Below the pieces are notes generated by a model that was not told where the DNA came from, ran no database searches, and saw only the letters and a program-made list of their open reading frames with translations. Below, piece by piece: positions 23,931 to 36,075 of a stretch of 64,000 bases of DNA. The DNA lies in assembly GCA_021209875.1 (NCBI GenBank), contig JAGYVD010000008.1, positions 2,913,501 through 2,977,500 of the forward strand. The letters run 5' to 3'. Position 1 is the stretch's first letter. Every line of letters starts with the position of its first letter. A program made the translations under genes and the position numbers. This DNA comes from Rosellinia necatrix (Eukaryota; Ascomycota; Sordariomycetes; Xylariales; Xylariaceae).

Positions 23931-24632
23931 GTACCGATATCGACGAGATATTAATCATATGGATGCTTGTAGTCGCCGTCTATCTTGAATTTAAGTACTT
24001 CAGACTGGAGGCAGAGTTACTTCCAACCTATTGTTGCTAGATGCTTACGATTCCTAGGCAGGTACTTTACCTAATCTACCTCCATACATAACTACAGGTA
24101 GATCCGCGATACATACTTTTTCGACCGTATGCATTAGGCGCTATTATGTGATATGTGATATGTGATATATATAAGATAGATATGCAGGCGATTATTCCAT
24201 CTTGAGACCGAGAATATTACGCCTCACCTCACCGTGCAATAAAGATCGGATAGGATGGCATAGGCCGTCTTGATCAAGTGACGGATTAGTGTGACTGTCC
24301 CAATATAGGATTGAGACAGGGTCTGTGCGGAGATATCTTCCCAGCCATGTGTAGATGCAAGCCTGCTTCTGTGTCTGTTCTGGGTTGCCCTTTCTTTGAT
24401 CTGGACTGATGGTAAGCCTTAGTCGCCGTGGCCCTCACCGGGGAAGCATGGTATTGGGCAGGCACCGGGGAGTGCCTGGCCAATTGCAGACATGTCTGCA
24501 GTTGTCCAAATGTGATCGTTGGCGTCTGTCCTGTATGTTGGCTGCTGTTGGTCCCGGTTGGTAGTACAAGGTTTGCCTTGTTGGACGCCACGTGGGGTCT
24601 AAAATCAGACATAGATCACCCGAGAAGGTACG

Positions 24633-24660
24633 TTGTATGTATGTATGTATGTATGTATGT
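24633..24660. repeat. (TATG)n microsatellite
   Basis: Seven uninterrupted TATG-type tetranucleotides. Confidence 0.9.
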
Positions 24661-26588
24661 AGTGCAAGTGCCTTTGTCCCCGTGCAGACCCTGTCCGTGT
24701 GTATTTACAGCCCACCTGTAAGAGAGCCAATTAGGCAATTTGCCTATCTGGTGTAAGCTAACAGCTTAAAGGTACTACCTAGGTATATCTATGTGCGGGA
24801 CACACGGATATCGTATAATTATGTAGGTATGTATATCGGGCATTTAGGAGCAACTTCGAGAGCATGAGACATTCGGTTGTGAGACCTAACTCTATGAACC
24901 GCCCAGCCAAACTCCACCATCTATCTACATATAGCCCGAACCTGTTGCCATGTAGGATCCTGGGTGTCCGGGTGGGATGAGGTGAGGGGGAGGGGTTATC
25001 GCGTATCTCGGGAGCCGGCGAGATCAAACCGTCTAGGTTCAGGCTACCTCTTTGTTGCTTGAGTGCTGTATGGCACTCTAAGTACTTTTCATCCCGTAGT
25101 AGTGTACGTAGTATACAGTATTTCCGTGGGATTGGCGCTTATATCCTGAATACCTCCTGGGTCCCTTTCCCCCCCCCCAGCGCCTTGCTATTTACTATCA
25201 CAGTATGTAGATGATATGTACCTTGAGTAACTAGGTAATTACTCGTTGTCGCGACCGACTGCGGATCCGCGTCGGCAAGCATTGGTGTATTTAAACCCGA
25301 CTGCGTGGATATTTCAGGTACATATCTATTTCGCGTTAATGTTGGTCTTGCATGATCCCGTAGCCCCTGCCCATTTATTAAGCGGATTCTACTGCTGAAT
25401 GATGTGGCTCGTATACCGACGGAATATGTGGGTGGCCTGTAGTGAAACGGTGCTCAGACAGAAGGAAGTACCGGGAGGCTACTAGGCTAGGAGACACCTA
25501 CCTGGCAGATTAACCAATGTCTCGTAGACAGACTTTGCCCGGCATGACAGATGTATTTCTTAACCGCTCGAGCAACCATACCGCATCTTATCACATCGCA
25601 CCGGACACATATATTCGGACGCATATATTCGCACGTATGTGCGCTTACACACCGCCATCACGTTGGACCGCAGGCAACCTTGCGTGCATTCGTGCGAATA
25701 AATAAACGTGAATGAGCCCATATCTATAATAGCTACTGGGTCGCTATAATACACAACCTTACTTGACGCCTGGAGACAAGAAGACTTCCCCATCCGCACA
25801 CAAACGCCATCCACCGACCAATGGCGAGCCATTCTACGCGCCCGATCCCCAGGGTGGAAGGCTAGGTGTGCTCCTGCCCCTTTTCCGAGGTATCTGTGTA
25901 AGGGGGGAAACCCGGTCTCGTTTCATGACTGGCTAGCAAAGAAGGCCTGAACATGCTGTAACACCGGGTCGACCCCACTATGGATGCCACCACTAACTGT
26001 AACTTTACCCTCGCCCCCATTCTTTCGACGGACGGCCGTCCGCTCTGATTCCGGTTTCCGACTGTCCAAATGCGGGTTGCATCGCAACTATGACGACCAG
26101 ACTCCCCTCTCCAGTTGAGGCCAAAGGGCGTGCTAGACTCACCAATCGGGTCAGCATGAGCTAAATATATTCCGTAACCGCCGGTGCCAGGGCCAATGTC
26201 CGTATTGCCGGGTCGGTCGCTTGCCGAACAGACAAAACATGAAGGAGGACTCAGTCCTGCGCCGGATGTTTCGGGGCGCAGCACACAAATACAAGTCTGC
26301 TGATGAGCACCACCTGTGTTTTCATAAGTGGTCTACGGGGGGAATTTATCTGCCTCCGTCGCATCGAGCCAGGAACCAGGCCGGGACGTACACTACCGCA
26401 GGTGGAGCTTTGTCCGACCTTCGGGCACAACAAACTTATAGGGTATAATCTGAGAAAAGCCTTGATCACGCATTATCGTCATCATCTATCGGTTTCAATT
26501 TTTTTGTTTTATTTGCTCTCGTCCATTGCCATCGAGTTGTCCGCGAGGTCTATAAACTGCGCGTCTCGTCCCTCGATGCGTCGTTGTT

Positions 26589-29563
26589 CTATTGCACAAC
26601 CTACAAGTGCGACTTTTAGCAACCCATCATCCGGTGCTGGTGCGATGGCTTAACTTACCTTCTCTCTCAGGGAGCCCATCCATTGAGCAAGGCTCATGAC
26701 TTGATCTGCACGATCCTCTACCAGCAACGTCTGTGCCCAGAGCTTTAGACTGGGTTCGCCATCTTCTCGGACGATGTATAGATGAGGTACGGTAACACTG
26801 CCCACGCCTCGGGAAAGATGATCCCTGCTCTTTTGGATTACCGCGCGAACGCGCTCATTAAAGTCGTTATCTAACTCCGGTATCGTGCTCTTACCGACGC
26901 GGAGCTGGGACCGGTCTGGAACCCCAAAGACATCCGCCAGCAGTTGTGGCACCGCATCCCGTCCAACCCATATGAACTGAGTTTGGCCGTCGTCGATGAG
27001 ATACAGGCCATACGAAACGAACCGCTCTGATGATAGATTCAATGGTGGCGGGAGCACGATCTGGCTTGTTTCCGGATCGGGTACACCGGCATTGTTAGGC
27101 ATATCATGCAATGAGTATAGCCGGGGGTATATGTATTGCATGAGGAGCGGTAGCGGTAGCGTGGAAAGCAAGCATAGTGCCGCCGATCTAAGATCGGATG
27201 GGATCTGTGCAGAACGGCGCAAGCCGACGTTCTTCATCAGCCCTAAAAATAGTACGGGCAATCCACGTAAGTTCGCAGGGAATTGCAAACCGCCGCCACC
27301 CATGCTCCCACCACCCAGTTCCTTTTTGAAGGTCTGCAGAAGCTCGATGATCTTGCCCTGCAGAGCATCTCTTGCGGCGTCGAGGCCGCTACCCAACGCT
27401 CTCTCGACCGCCTTGTGACTGAAATATGTAGTAATGGCGCACTGGTCGGCCGAGGCGTATATATCTGCTAGATTGGTAGTGGTAGGCAGTGAGAGGGTCA
27501 TGACACGGATGCGCCGTTCTCCATTGCAGGTCGTGTACAGGACACCGGCTTGGAGGCAGATGAACGGTTTTTGTATACTCTCGTCGATCGCCACTTCAAC
27601 CACGTAGCACTGGTCGCGAGGAAAGGCTGGGAATGCGCAAAGGTCCGAAGATCGGTTGAAAAAGTTGCCGTAGAACGTGCTCATACGCAGCCCGGTCGAT
27701 GCGCGGACCCTGAGAACGGCCTCTAGACCGATTTCGGAAGACAAATAATCGCTGAACTCGGTGGCAAATTTAATGGCGTCTTCGGCTCGACCGGCATTGA
27801 ACCCGGGATAGAACCAAGTTTGCCCACCGGTATACCGGGGTAGATTACTTAGTGAGGCAACATCCTGATATTGCGAAGAGAAGAGGAACATATCAATGGA
27901 TACCTGATTCTTCGAGCATTCGACGGCAAAGGATTTATAAAAGCTATTGGCCGTCTGTAGAAGGCCACTCTCCTTCGATGTGCCAAGAAGTTTCTTGTCC
28001 TCTCGTACTTCCAACTTTCCGGTGCCGATGTTGGGCAGGGACGCACTCAGAGCCACAATCTTTCCACCCAAGGGGGAGATCAACTGGTGGCCAGCCCGGA
28101 GGGCTGATCCTAGACAGGAACCATTATTCTGGTTATTCTGGAACATCTCAGGGAGTTTGGTCAGGAAATTCTCAATGCTTTGCCGACTTTCGGTCAGGGG
28201 AACCAGGAGATCATGAGGCATCGGCAGGAACGGCTCTTCGAGATCGCTCACGACCAACATATTCGTCTCGCCGTTCTCGTCTTCATCCTTGGGTATGGAA
28301 AAGTAGTGCAGGCTGGAGTCGAAGGCAATAAACCCTAGGCGAGACCGGCGATCGGCATTGGGTATCCTGCTCAGGCTATCGAGAATAGTTCGGGCGCTCG
28401 TGGCTAGAAGGCCGGTCGACACCGCAGCGTAGCTCACGTCGAAGAGGAAAAGATAGACGAGAGGCTGGGGAGGGCGGACCATATACTCCTGTGGGGCGAC
28501 AAATTCAACGACGGAGTGGTTCAACTCGTACCTGTCCCAGCGGTTGACGCTCTTCTGTGTGGCGCCATCCCAGTCAAATGCTTGCGGCACGTCGTTGGTG
28601 AGGTTGCACATGTTGCATCTCCAACGATGCCCCTGGTCCAAAAAGGTCACGTAAGGGTTGATGTATGTCCTACATCTCCGGCAACGCGCAATTACTTGAT
28701 CCTGTACGACGGGAACGTTGTCGTCGATATCATGGAGCGAGGCATATGGCTGAATGACCAGGGCGAATGGCAGTTTCGACTTCTTCAACAACGAGTGGGT
28801 GGTTGGAACGGCATTTATGGTAGATCGGATATATTTGGGTGGGCAGTTGGCATTAGGTGACTGGGTGACGCTGGTCTTGATACTGGTATTAGTTTGCGGT
28901 CAACGCCAGGTGCGGACGGTGCTGGATACGTACATTAGGAGGTAGGATACAAGGGGGTGGCGGCAAGTCCAATTCAGAAACGTTAAAGGGTTGGTTTAGG
29001 AGATCCGTCGGGTAGAGCTGGTTGAGGGCGACACGGGGCGCCTGCTGAGCCGACGGCGGCTGCTGCTGCTGAGCGGGGGGTTGCTGGGGGCCCCCGATGC
29101 TCATGCCAGACATGTTTTGTGTGAGAGGGCCCATGCCGGCACCGACGGCGCCCGAATAATAAGGGGAGGGTGCTTGGTATCCGCCTACGGGAGGCTGCGC
29201 AGGCGCGCCGGGCTGTTGGGCATCGTAGGGGGCCGGAGCGGGAGCGCCGTAGCCTCCTTGGTCGTATCCCTGGGCCGGATATCCGCCGTAGCCCTGGGCA
29301 GGCTGCGGCGAGCCGGCGAAAGCCTGGGCGCCAGCCATCGGCGGCATGCCTCCGGGCGGAGGAGCGCCGGCAGCACCAGCGTTCGCCCCGCTCCCGAACT
29401 CGAAAGCCTGGGTGGCATAGCCTCTCTTCTTCTTCTTCCCGCCATCGGCAGGGCCAGCCTGGGGAGGCGGCGACGACGTCTGGCCCTCGTAACCACCGTA
29501 TTGCGCTTCCTGGGCGTATTGTTGCGGAGGGTACTGGCCCTGATCATCCTGGGGGGCGGCCAT
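26589..29563 (-). CDS. SEC24: COPII coat cargo-binding subunit Sec24
   Basis: Three exons, 29563-28934, 28875-26659 and a 12-nt last exon 26600-26589, give 952 residues. Sec24 binds cargo in the COPII coat that buds from the endoplasmic reticulum, paired with Sec23. The first 170 residues are Pro/Gln/Gly/Tyr-rich as in the family. The zinc finger has Cys275, 278, 297 and 300. A trunk domain follows (from about [14 protein letters not shown]), then beta-sandwich and helical regions and a gelsolin-like repeat ([20 protein letters not shown]). The last exon is inferred: reading on past GAGAAG enters a perfect GTAAGT donor and an immediate stop, while splicing 58 nt later adds VVQ and a stop. Intron 1 has an ACTAATA branch site. 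Confidence 0.95.
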
Positions 29564-31539
29564 CTCGGGCGGGGGAGAGGGGGGGGGAGGGTGGCAGCGC
29601 AGGGAATTGCAGACGGAAACTCGTTTGTGTGCAGCCCAATCACTTGCAAATGGCGACGGTAATGCGGGAGTGAAAGGGGGTGCTGTCGGGCGGCGGTGGG
29701 TTTTGGATCGCTGAGGCGTGGGCCCGAATGCGAAGCCGGGAGACGCTGGGAGGTAGGAGAGGCGGGTGTAGGATCGATCTGGCTCGAGGCCACGTTTTTA
29801 GAACCGGCGGTGACAGGACAGGCTGCAGCGCAATGCTATACCATGGGCCCAGGGAGACGGAAGGGGGCGATGTGGGAGGAAAGAAAGGACACGGGTCGTG
29901 TTGGCCGTTCACACAATCATCGCAGTCACAGTAAGACAGACGGGGCTGGTGGTCTGCTGGTCGATATGTCTTTTTCCCAGTCTATCAATATGCAGAACTC
30001 TGGTCGGCCAGAACAGAGATATGGCCAGTGAGCAGGTACCTACGTAGGAAAGAGGTGAAGGCGACAAGCCGGGGGCTGCAGTCATTCCCAGATCTGGTTG
30101 GCTGCTTCGACGTTATCCGATCACCCTAACCCCATTTTGACAGCCTAAGCCCCACCATAGCCTACGCATAGTGTAGTGTACCTAGGTACGCATCTCGATT
30201 GAGCGGGGTGAAAATATACCGTCTTAATATTTTGTTTATACGGATAGAGATAACTGTGATTCGTATCTTATCATAACTAACCGTTGTGTTGTCACGTGCA
30301 AAGACACCTACTTGCACGAGTCAGCCGTCTACTTTCTACTTAGTTATCCACACCGAGCTCGTAGCTAGGACCACCGAACTATCGTCAAATACCTAAACCC
30401 TTGGAGGCTGAGGCCATTGCGCCTGGAAAGAATCAACCTAGGAACACAGAACCCTACGGTTCTATTATTTTCAAAGGATGCTTCATCCCAAGGCGAATAT
30501 CTTGTCGTATGTCTCGTCGTATGCGTCTCCGCCGTCACCGCCGTCACCAACATAACTTGGTTGCTACTTCGATGTCCCTTATTGATGCAACCTACTCCAG
30601 CCTCCGGTCAGCTGCCTTGACTAGCTGAACCCCTGCGAGAGGGAGAATCAGGAGACTTCGTGGCCTCAGATATGCACCGAGGTCGTCTATACTTTCAAGG
30701 TATGGATCAGGAGACACCAACTCGGCCAATACACCAGTTCTATATCTGGGCATACAGTCCACCTCGACATACTTACACAGCCAGGTACTTAGGCAATAGG
30801 TTTGTATGTAGGAAAAGGGTACCTAACTAGGTTGGTGATTAATTACTTACCTCTTGCCCCGTACCACCTGCAACTCGGGTATGTACGTAACGTACGTAAC
30901 GTACCTACCTACACCTACCTGAGGTGTGTATGGAGGTAAGTAACTACTGTACCTAAGTTACTAGTCCAATTAACCGCTCTCTGGCAGTCCGGGAGGCAGC
31001 CCTATATGGCCCTTGGTGTACTTAATCTCCGGAGGCCCTCACTTGGACCGCGCCAGATCCCTGAGGTCTTCCTTACCTATTACCTACGACCCGTGATAAG
31101 ACTGCGCCATATGCCGTGTTTGCCGTATTTCCTGTAGTGTATCCTGTCTATTTAGCTCGTCGAAACTACCTATTTTTTATCTTTTTTCTTCTTTTTCTTC
31201 TTCTCTCTTTTTCTCTCTTTTTCCCAGATTTTTCACCGATATAAACTAGTTGCGCCTTGAAAAATCCCGCGTTGTTGATCACCCGTCGTTGCGTCACTAA
31301 AGCGACCCAAGGCACAGTAATTATCAGCTAACTGGACGGACAGACAGCGCGCACCCCAACAAACCAACCCCAATTCCAACCACAGTATAATAAACTACCT
31401 ACAGTACAATAAATCACAGTACAATAACTACCTAGCTTGCTTCTGTGCCTCTCGCCCCAGATCGCCAAGCTTCCAATCCCGTCACCCGCCCTTCCGTCAT
31501 CCACACTTCCAGAATTGCCAACCGAAGATCATCGCGGTC
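29564..31539. other. intergenic region between divergent SEC24 and small membrane protein gene
   Basis: Shared upstream region of two divergent genes. TACCTAGGTAC motifs occur at 30177-30190 and 30780-30960, the latter with a GTACGTAAC repeat at about 30884-30904. A pyrimidine-rich tract lies at 31170-31230. No coding sequence is supported. Confidence 0.5.
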
Positions 31540-32040
31540 ATGGCTGGCTCGACCGTTAGGTACGTTTGTTTTCGATATCACATCACAGCCGGTTCGTGCA
31601 GCGGTCCGCGCAGTGATCCGCGCAGTGATCCGCGCAGTGATCCGCGCAGTGATCCGCGCAGTGATCCGTGTGCGACAAGACCGTGGAGCGCATCCTGTCA
31701 GCAGCAACCCTACCGGGAGAGAGTCCGGCTAACGTAATCCCTCGTCCCTTCCCCGGTATGTAGTAAGGTTCTCCCTCTAATCGTCCTCCTGCTCGTCGTC
31801 GGCGGCGTCGGCTTCGTCTGCTACCAGATCTACATCGGCGCCAACAAGATCCGCGCCAACGCCGAGAACAGCTTCGCCTCGCGCAACGTCGTCTTCACCA
31901 AGGACGGCGTCAAGGTCGGCGTCAAGCACGTCGAAAACGAGCGCTACGTCGACGCCACCCAGTCGTGGGTCGTCAAGGCCTGGAACGAAGGCTCGGCCGC
32001 GAATCTGAAACAGGCCGCTGCCGCGAAGAAGAAGAAATGA
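31540..32040 (+). CDS. 98-residue single-pass membrane protein, C-terminal KKKK
   Basis: Two exons, 31540-31559 (20 nt) and 31764-32040, with a GTACGT donor and a TATGTAG acceptor. The short first exon gives MAGSTV plus two bases. Exon 2 begins with SKVLPLI, and a strong hydrophobic segment (about residues 9-28, LPLIVLLLVVGGVGFVCY) is followed by a hydrophilic domain containing NVVFTKDGVKVGVKHV and DATQSWVVKAW. The codons are strongly GC3-biased like the other genes here, and the frame is open to a TGA at 32038. The protein ends in KKKK, which fits the KKXX retrieval signal of ER membrane proteins if the tail faces the cytosol; that location is inferred. I do not recognise a named family. Confidence 0.8.
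31609..31668. repeat. 12-bp minisatellite in intron (5 copies)
   Basis: Five perfect copies of CGCAGTGATCCG occupy about a third of the 204-nt intron of the small membrane-protein gene. Confidence 0.95.
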
Positions 32041-33676
32041 AAGCAGCTTCCTCTCCTCCCCCGAGGAATAATATGCGGCGCCGAGGGAATGAAAGAGGGG
32101 CACGCAGCCAGCAGGGCAGGGGGGGGATGGAGGATCCTTTTGCCCAAAAAAAATAGAATCCAAAAAGGGCGCGCGCAATCTCACTCTTCCTATGCCGTCC
32201 CAGGCTATTAGCCCCCGTTGCCTTGAATCATTCGTCTGTCACGTCATTCCCAACGCCGTCGCGGCGGCGATCCTGCTTCCTTTTTTGGTGTACTATACCA
32301 GGGTGTTGGAGGCAGCCGTTGGTGGATTCGGCCACATAGGTCGTGTCCCGTCGGAATAGCCAGCGCTCTGGGCGTGATCTATAAGGCTAGGTGTTGAAGG
32401 GAATATCGCCTCTTGGCGTAGGACATCGTCGGGAATGTGTATTACGCAGGCAGGCAGGTTGGTCGGGTTGGCCTTTTGATTTATGCTTCAAATTAGCTCA
32501 ATCTACTAATCATCCAAGGTGTCCAGCACACGCGGTGTCATAGAGCCAAGCAACAAGACAGGAGCTAAGCAGGCTTTATCTCAGAGGACCCATGTCAACA
32601 GAACATCCGATGTGGCCCTCCCGATTGAAACTATTGAAAACTCGTTTTTAGTCATGGTGATAGATAACTAATGTCACGTCGCCCCGACTATCATTACGCT
32701 TTTTAACTTGTAGTGAACATAGGCCATCAGTGCCGTTTAAAGAGTCGATGAAGTAGAAGAAGCTTATAATCGTAAATTAGACTAAATCGCATTGTAGTCT
32801 TGACCCGTTTTGGTCTCGGATGCGTGAACAATAACCTTGTAATTCCAGCTGAGAGGTATGCAAGTGGGAATTCCCAACCCAATACGTATGTATACCCAAG
32901 CTTCCCCCCCGGTGGTTCCGATAAGCGCCGTAAGATATAAGTAGTGTACCTATGTGCTATGTCCCCCCCGTCAACTCCCCGTAACCCTTACGAGTAATCA
33001 GCCGTGAAGTCCCTAGCAAGTAAATGTTAAGAGTCAAGGGGGATTTCTTTCTTTCTTTTCTTTTCGTTTTTTTTTTACTTATTTTTTTTTTCTTGTTTTA
33101 CGTCGTTCGCTCACTCCCCCCATGGTTGACGCCTGGTCTGGTATAATGGGGGAGCTTGAATTGAATGTGGGGAGGTTCCTTCCTTCCTTCCTTCCTTTTT
33201 TATATATTTATTTCTTGAATCGAATGTTTCGTTTGTCGATAGCATCAGTGGAGAACGAGCCGTGTGGGCTTGGGTAAGTCCTTACGGAAACCTTATCTGG
33301 TATCCTTTGTCTAAGAGAAATCCCATGTCCATCACTCTCCGAAATACGCAGAGGGAGAGGGGGGAGTAGACCGGGGGGGCGCTACATGTGGCCATCCTAG
33401 AAGCGCCCCTTTACTCGGTGAGCGAGGTGGCGAGTGTTCGTGGTTCGTTACGGGTGGGAGAGGGCGGTAGGGAGAAAGGGGTTGATGGAAGAAAGGGAGG
33501 CGAGAGGGAGAGAGAGAGAGAGAGAGAGAAAAGGGGAAGAAAACGGTTGGGTAGGTAATTCGGTTTTTTGGTTTTGGAGTCGGAAACGGTTGTTTTCTTT
33601 TTTCTGTTGATCAATCCGCATCGTCCCGGGGAGGAGGGAGGAGGAGGAGGGGAGGGAGGGAGAGGGAAAAGCTCGC
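32041..33676. other. intergenic, 3' flanks of small membrane protein and Zn2Cys6 gene
   Basis: No gene is seen. It contains T-rich sequence (33043-33095), a TTCC run (33177-33197) and a GA run (33508-33530) close to the transcription-factor stop. Confidence 0.55.
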
Positions 33677-36075
33677 TCATATCTTCAGCCACCCGCGCGC
33701 GGCGAGGGCGAGGCGGGTGCTCTCGTCCTGGGGCACGCTGCCGACGAGCTTCTCGATGAGCTCGGCCTTGCCCTGCTCGACGCGCAGCTTCTGGACGGCC
33801 TCCCACTGCTGCTGCGGGTTGAGGGCGTGGCCGGCACTCGGCGGCGCCAGGCGCGCCGCCACCACCTTGGCGAACCCGTCCGGCGCCGACACGGCCGGGT
33901 ACGTCTTGAGGAGCGCGTCGCGGCGGATCAGCAGCGACGGGACGCGCATTTGGAGCTGGAAGGACCGTCAGTTTTAAAAAAAAAAAAAAAAAAAGGTTTA
34001 ATGGCTTTTCATTTGGGGGTAGGGAAATGGGAGAAAAAGGGGGTGGAGGAGGGAAGAAGGGAGGGTAAAAGGGGGTCCAGCTTACTTGACACATGGCCAG
34101 CGCGTACTTGACGCCGAGCTCGCTCCCGATCTTCCGCAGCCGGCCCAACACCCAGGCGCGCTGGGCATCGGTGGCGTAGTCCTGGGAGATGAGGCAGGTG
34201 AGCGGCCAAGTGACGAGGTACCCGGCGAGGCCCTTGGTGCAGTCCTCCTGGCCGCAGGCGAAGTTCCCGAACTTCTGCCCCCTCTCCCTCCCCCTGCTGC
34301 TGCCCTTTGCCTCCGACAGCCAGATCTTTCCGGCCGAGGTGCCAGCCGAGGAAGTACGGGACGGAGGCGATGATGTCGGTGATGGCGTCGCGGCAGACGC
34401 CGGCGGCGGTGGCGTACTCGGGCGTGGTGCGGTAGTCGACGGGGGCGCAGACCCAGGCGGCGCAGCGGACGATGATGGAGTGCAGGATGAGGCGCACGGC
34501 CCGGCCCGAGTTGACGACGCTGCCGATCCAGACGTCGCCGTACACGTCGACGCGGCCCGGGAACACCTCGGCCCTCGCGTAGTCGCCCCCGGGGACGCTG
34601 TCCTCCCACGCCACCGCCCGGCCCCGCCAGTCGGCCGGGAGCGCCTCCTGCCATGCCACCACCTGCTGGTCCGCCGCCTGCGCCGTCCGGATCATCTCCA
34701 GCATCAGCTCCGAGTGCTCCGGCGACTTCCCCAGCCTGTCGATCAGCTGCGCCGCCCGCGCCCGGATCTCGCTCGTCCGGATCATCAGCCGCTGCATTGC
34801 CTGCGCCGTCTTGCTGAACGTCGTGTCGTCCAGCCACCAGTTCGCGCTCATCTGCGGCTCCTTCGAGACCGAGAGGCAGTAGATCGTCTGTTGTTTTTCT
34901 CACTCTCCCCCGGTTAGCTCAGTTGCGGGCGGGTTATGAAGGGGGGGTGAAAAAAAAGGGGGGGGGAGGGTGGAGGGTGGAGGGTAAGAGGAGAGGAAGG
35001 CTTGCCATTAATGTCCGGACCGCAATGAAGAGCTGTAGCCCGACCCTCGTCTTGATCTGCTTCCTCCCTCGCGCTTGCACGAGCTGTATCGCGCCCTCGA
35101 TGTGCGAGCCCCAGTTAAAGGAGCTGATCTGCTTCGCCGAGATGCTCTGGCAACAAAAGTATGAGTAAGCATAACGTCCAACTTGAGGGGGGATATCTTT
35201 GGGGGATATCTTTGGGGATGGATGGGGGGAAGTAGGGTGGCAAAGCATGATGCCATTTGGTTTATTCATTTCATACCTCGAACATGCCTAGCAGGAGAAC
35301 GGCGGCGAGGGTGGCATCCGACTGCTGCGACGCCGGGTCCCGGAGGGCGGCGTTGGTCTTGGAGAGGGCCATCGAGTACTCGCTGAGCGCCCGGTCCCAG
35401 CACTTATCCCCTAGCTTCTTGACGTTGTTGAGGAACGTGATGGAGCATGCGTTGAAGGCGTGCTGGATGTGGCTGTCCGGCCCCTCGGACTTGAGGAGCG
35501 GGAGGATGAAGTCCAGGTGGCCGACGGTGCGCCCGTCCTGCGGCATGAGGACGAAGTTCGACACGAACATGCAGCTCGCCTGGTCCTCGAGTGGCAGTTT
35601 GATCGACGACGCCACCGCAGACCGGTCCCCCCCAGCCGCCATCGCTGCCGCCGCCGCCGCCGCCCTCCTGCTGGTCGTCGTGGCGAGCGCGGTTATGCCC
35701 CCCGGCGCGTCGCTCGCGGGCGGACCCTGGGCCTCCATCTTCTGCGCCCAGGCCTTCTTGCTGGCCCTCTGTGCCCTGCGTTCTGTGGCCTTCGTCTCGT
35801 TGCGGAACACGAGGTCGAAGTCGTCCTTGTAGCCCGGACACTGCCGTCGCGACTTGGCGCACTGGCCGCACGTGGGTTTCGCTTCATCACACTGGGTAAG
35901 GCAACATCCGTCAGTCTATCCAGTCGCAGCAGTAGCGGTAGAAATATCTAACTCCCATCCGTGTCCCGGCCGATCGACAAAACATCAAAAAAAAAACAAA
36001 AACAAAAAGACTTGCCTTGATCCTCCTCGCCCTACACATCTGGCAGCCCCTTGAGGGCCTCCCGCAGTACACCAT
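33677..36075 (-). CDS. Zn(II)2Cys6 fungal-specific transcription factor
   Basis: Five exons are inferred: 36075-36016, 35891-35277, 35146-35006, 34887-34086 and 33955-33677, about 618 residues. The N-terminus holds a perfect binuclear zinc cluster, C-X2-C-X6-C-X6-C-X2-C-X6-C (Cys11 to Cys38), split by the first intron after RRIK, followed by the QCPGYKDDFDLVFRNE linker. A middle homology region includes SVPYFLGWHLG, FACGQEDCTKGL and LVTWPL and a C-terminal helical part. Introns 1 and 3 use GC donors (AAG|GCAAGT and ATG|GCAAGC). Exon 4 contains one base too many: the frame before about 34345 and the frame after about 34275 differ by +1. The targets cannot be predicted. Confidence 0.85.

Larger units (their letters stand above)
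22208..26588. other. gene-free 4.4-kb stretch between PMK1 and SEC24
   Basis: This is the upstream region of PMK1 and the 3' flank of SEC24. The PMK1-proximal part holds purine-rich AGG runs near 23110-23160. 23600-23930 is dense in TACCTAGGTA-like motifs. A TATG microsatellite lies at 24633-24660. The short open frames here show no recognisable protein. Confidence 0.5.

Noticed and set aside
25862..26284. 140-codon minus-strand frame near SEC24
   Set aside because: Low-information composition, no domain, and located in the 3' flank of SEC24.
34082..34903. 273-codon minus-strand frame over the transcription factor
   Set aside because: Arg/Gly/Ala-rich shadow of exon 4; the true frames show the middle homology motifs.
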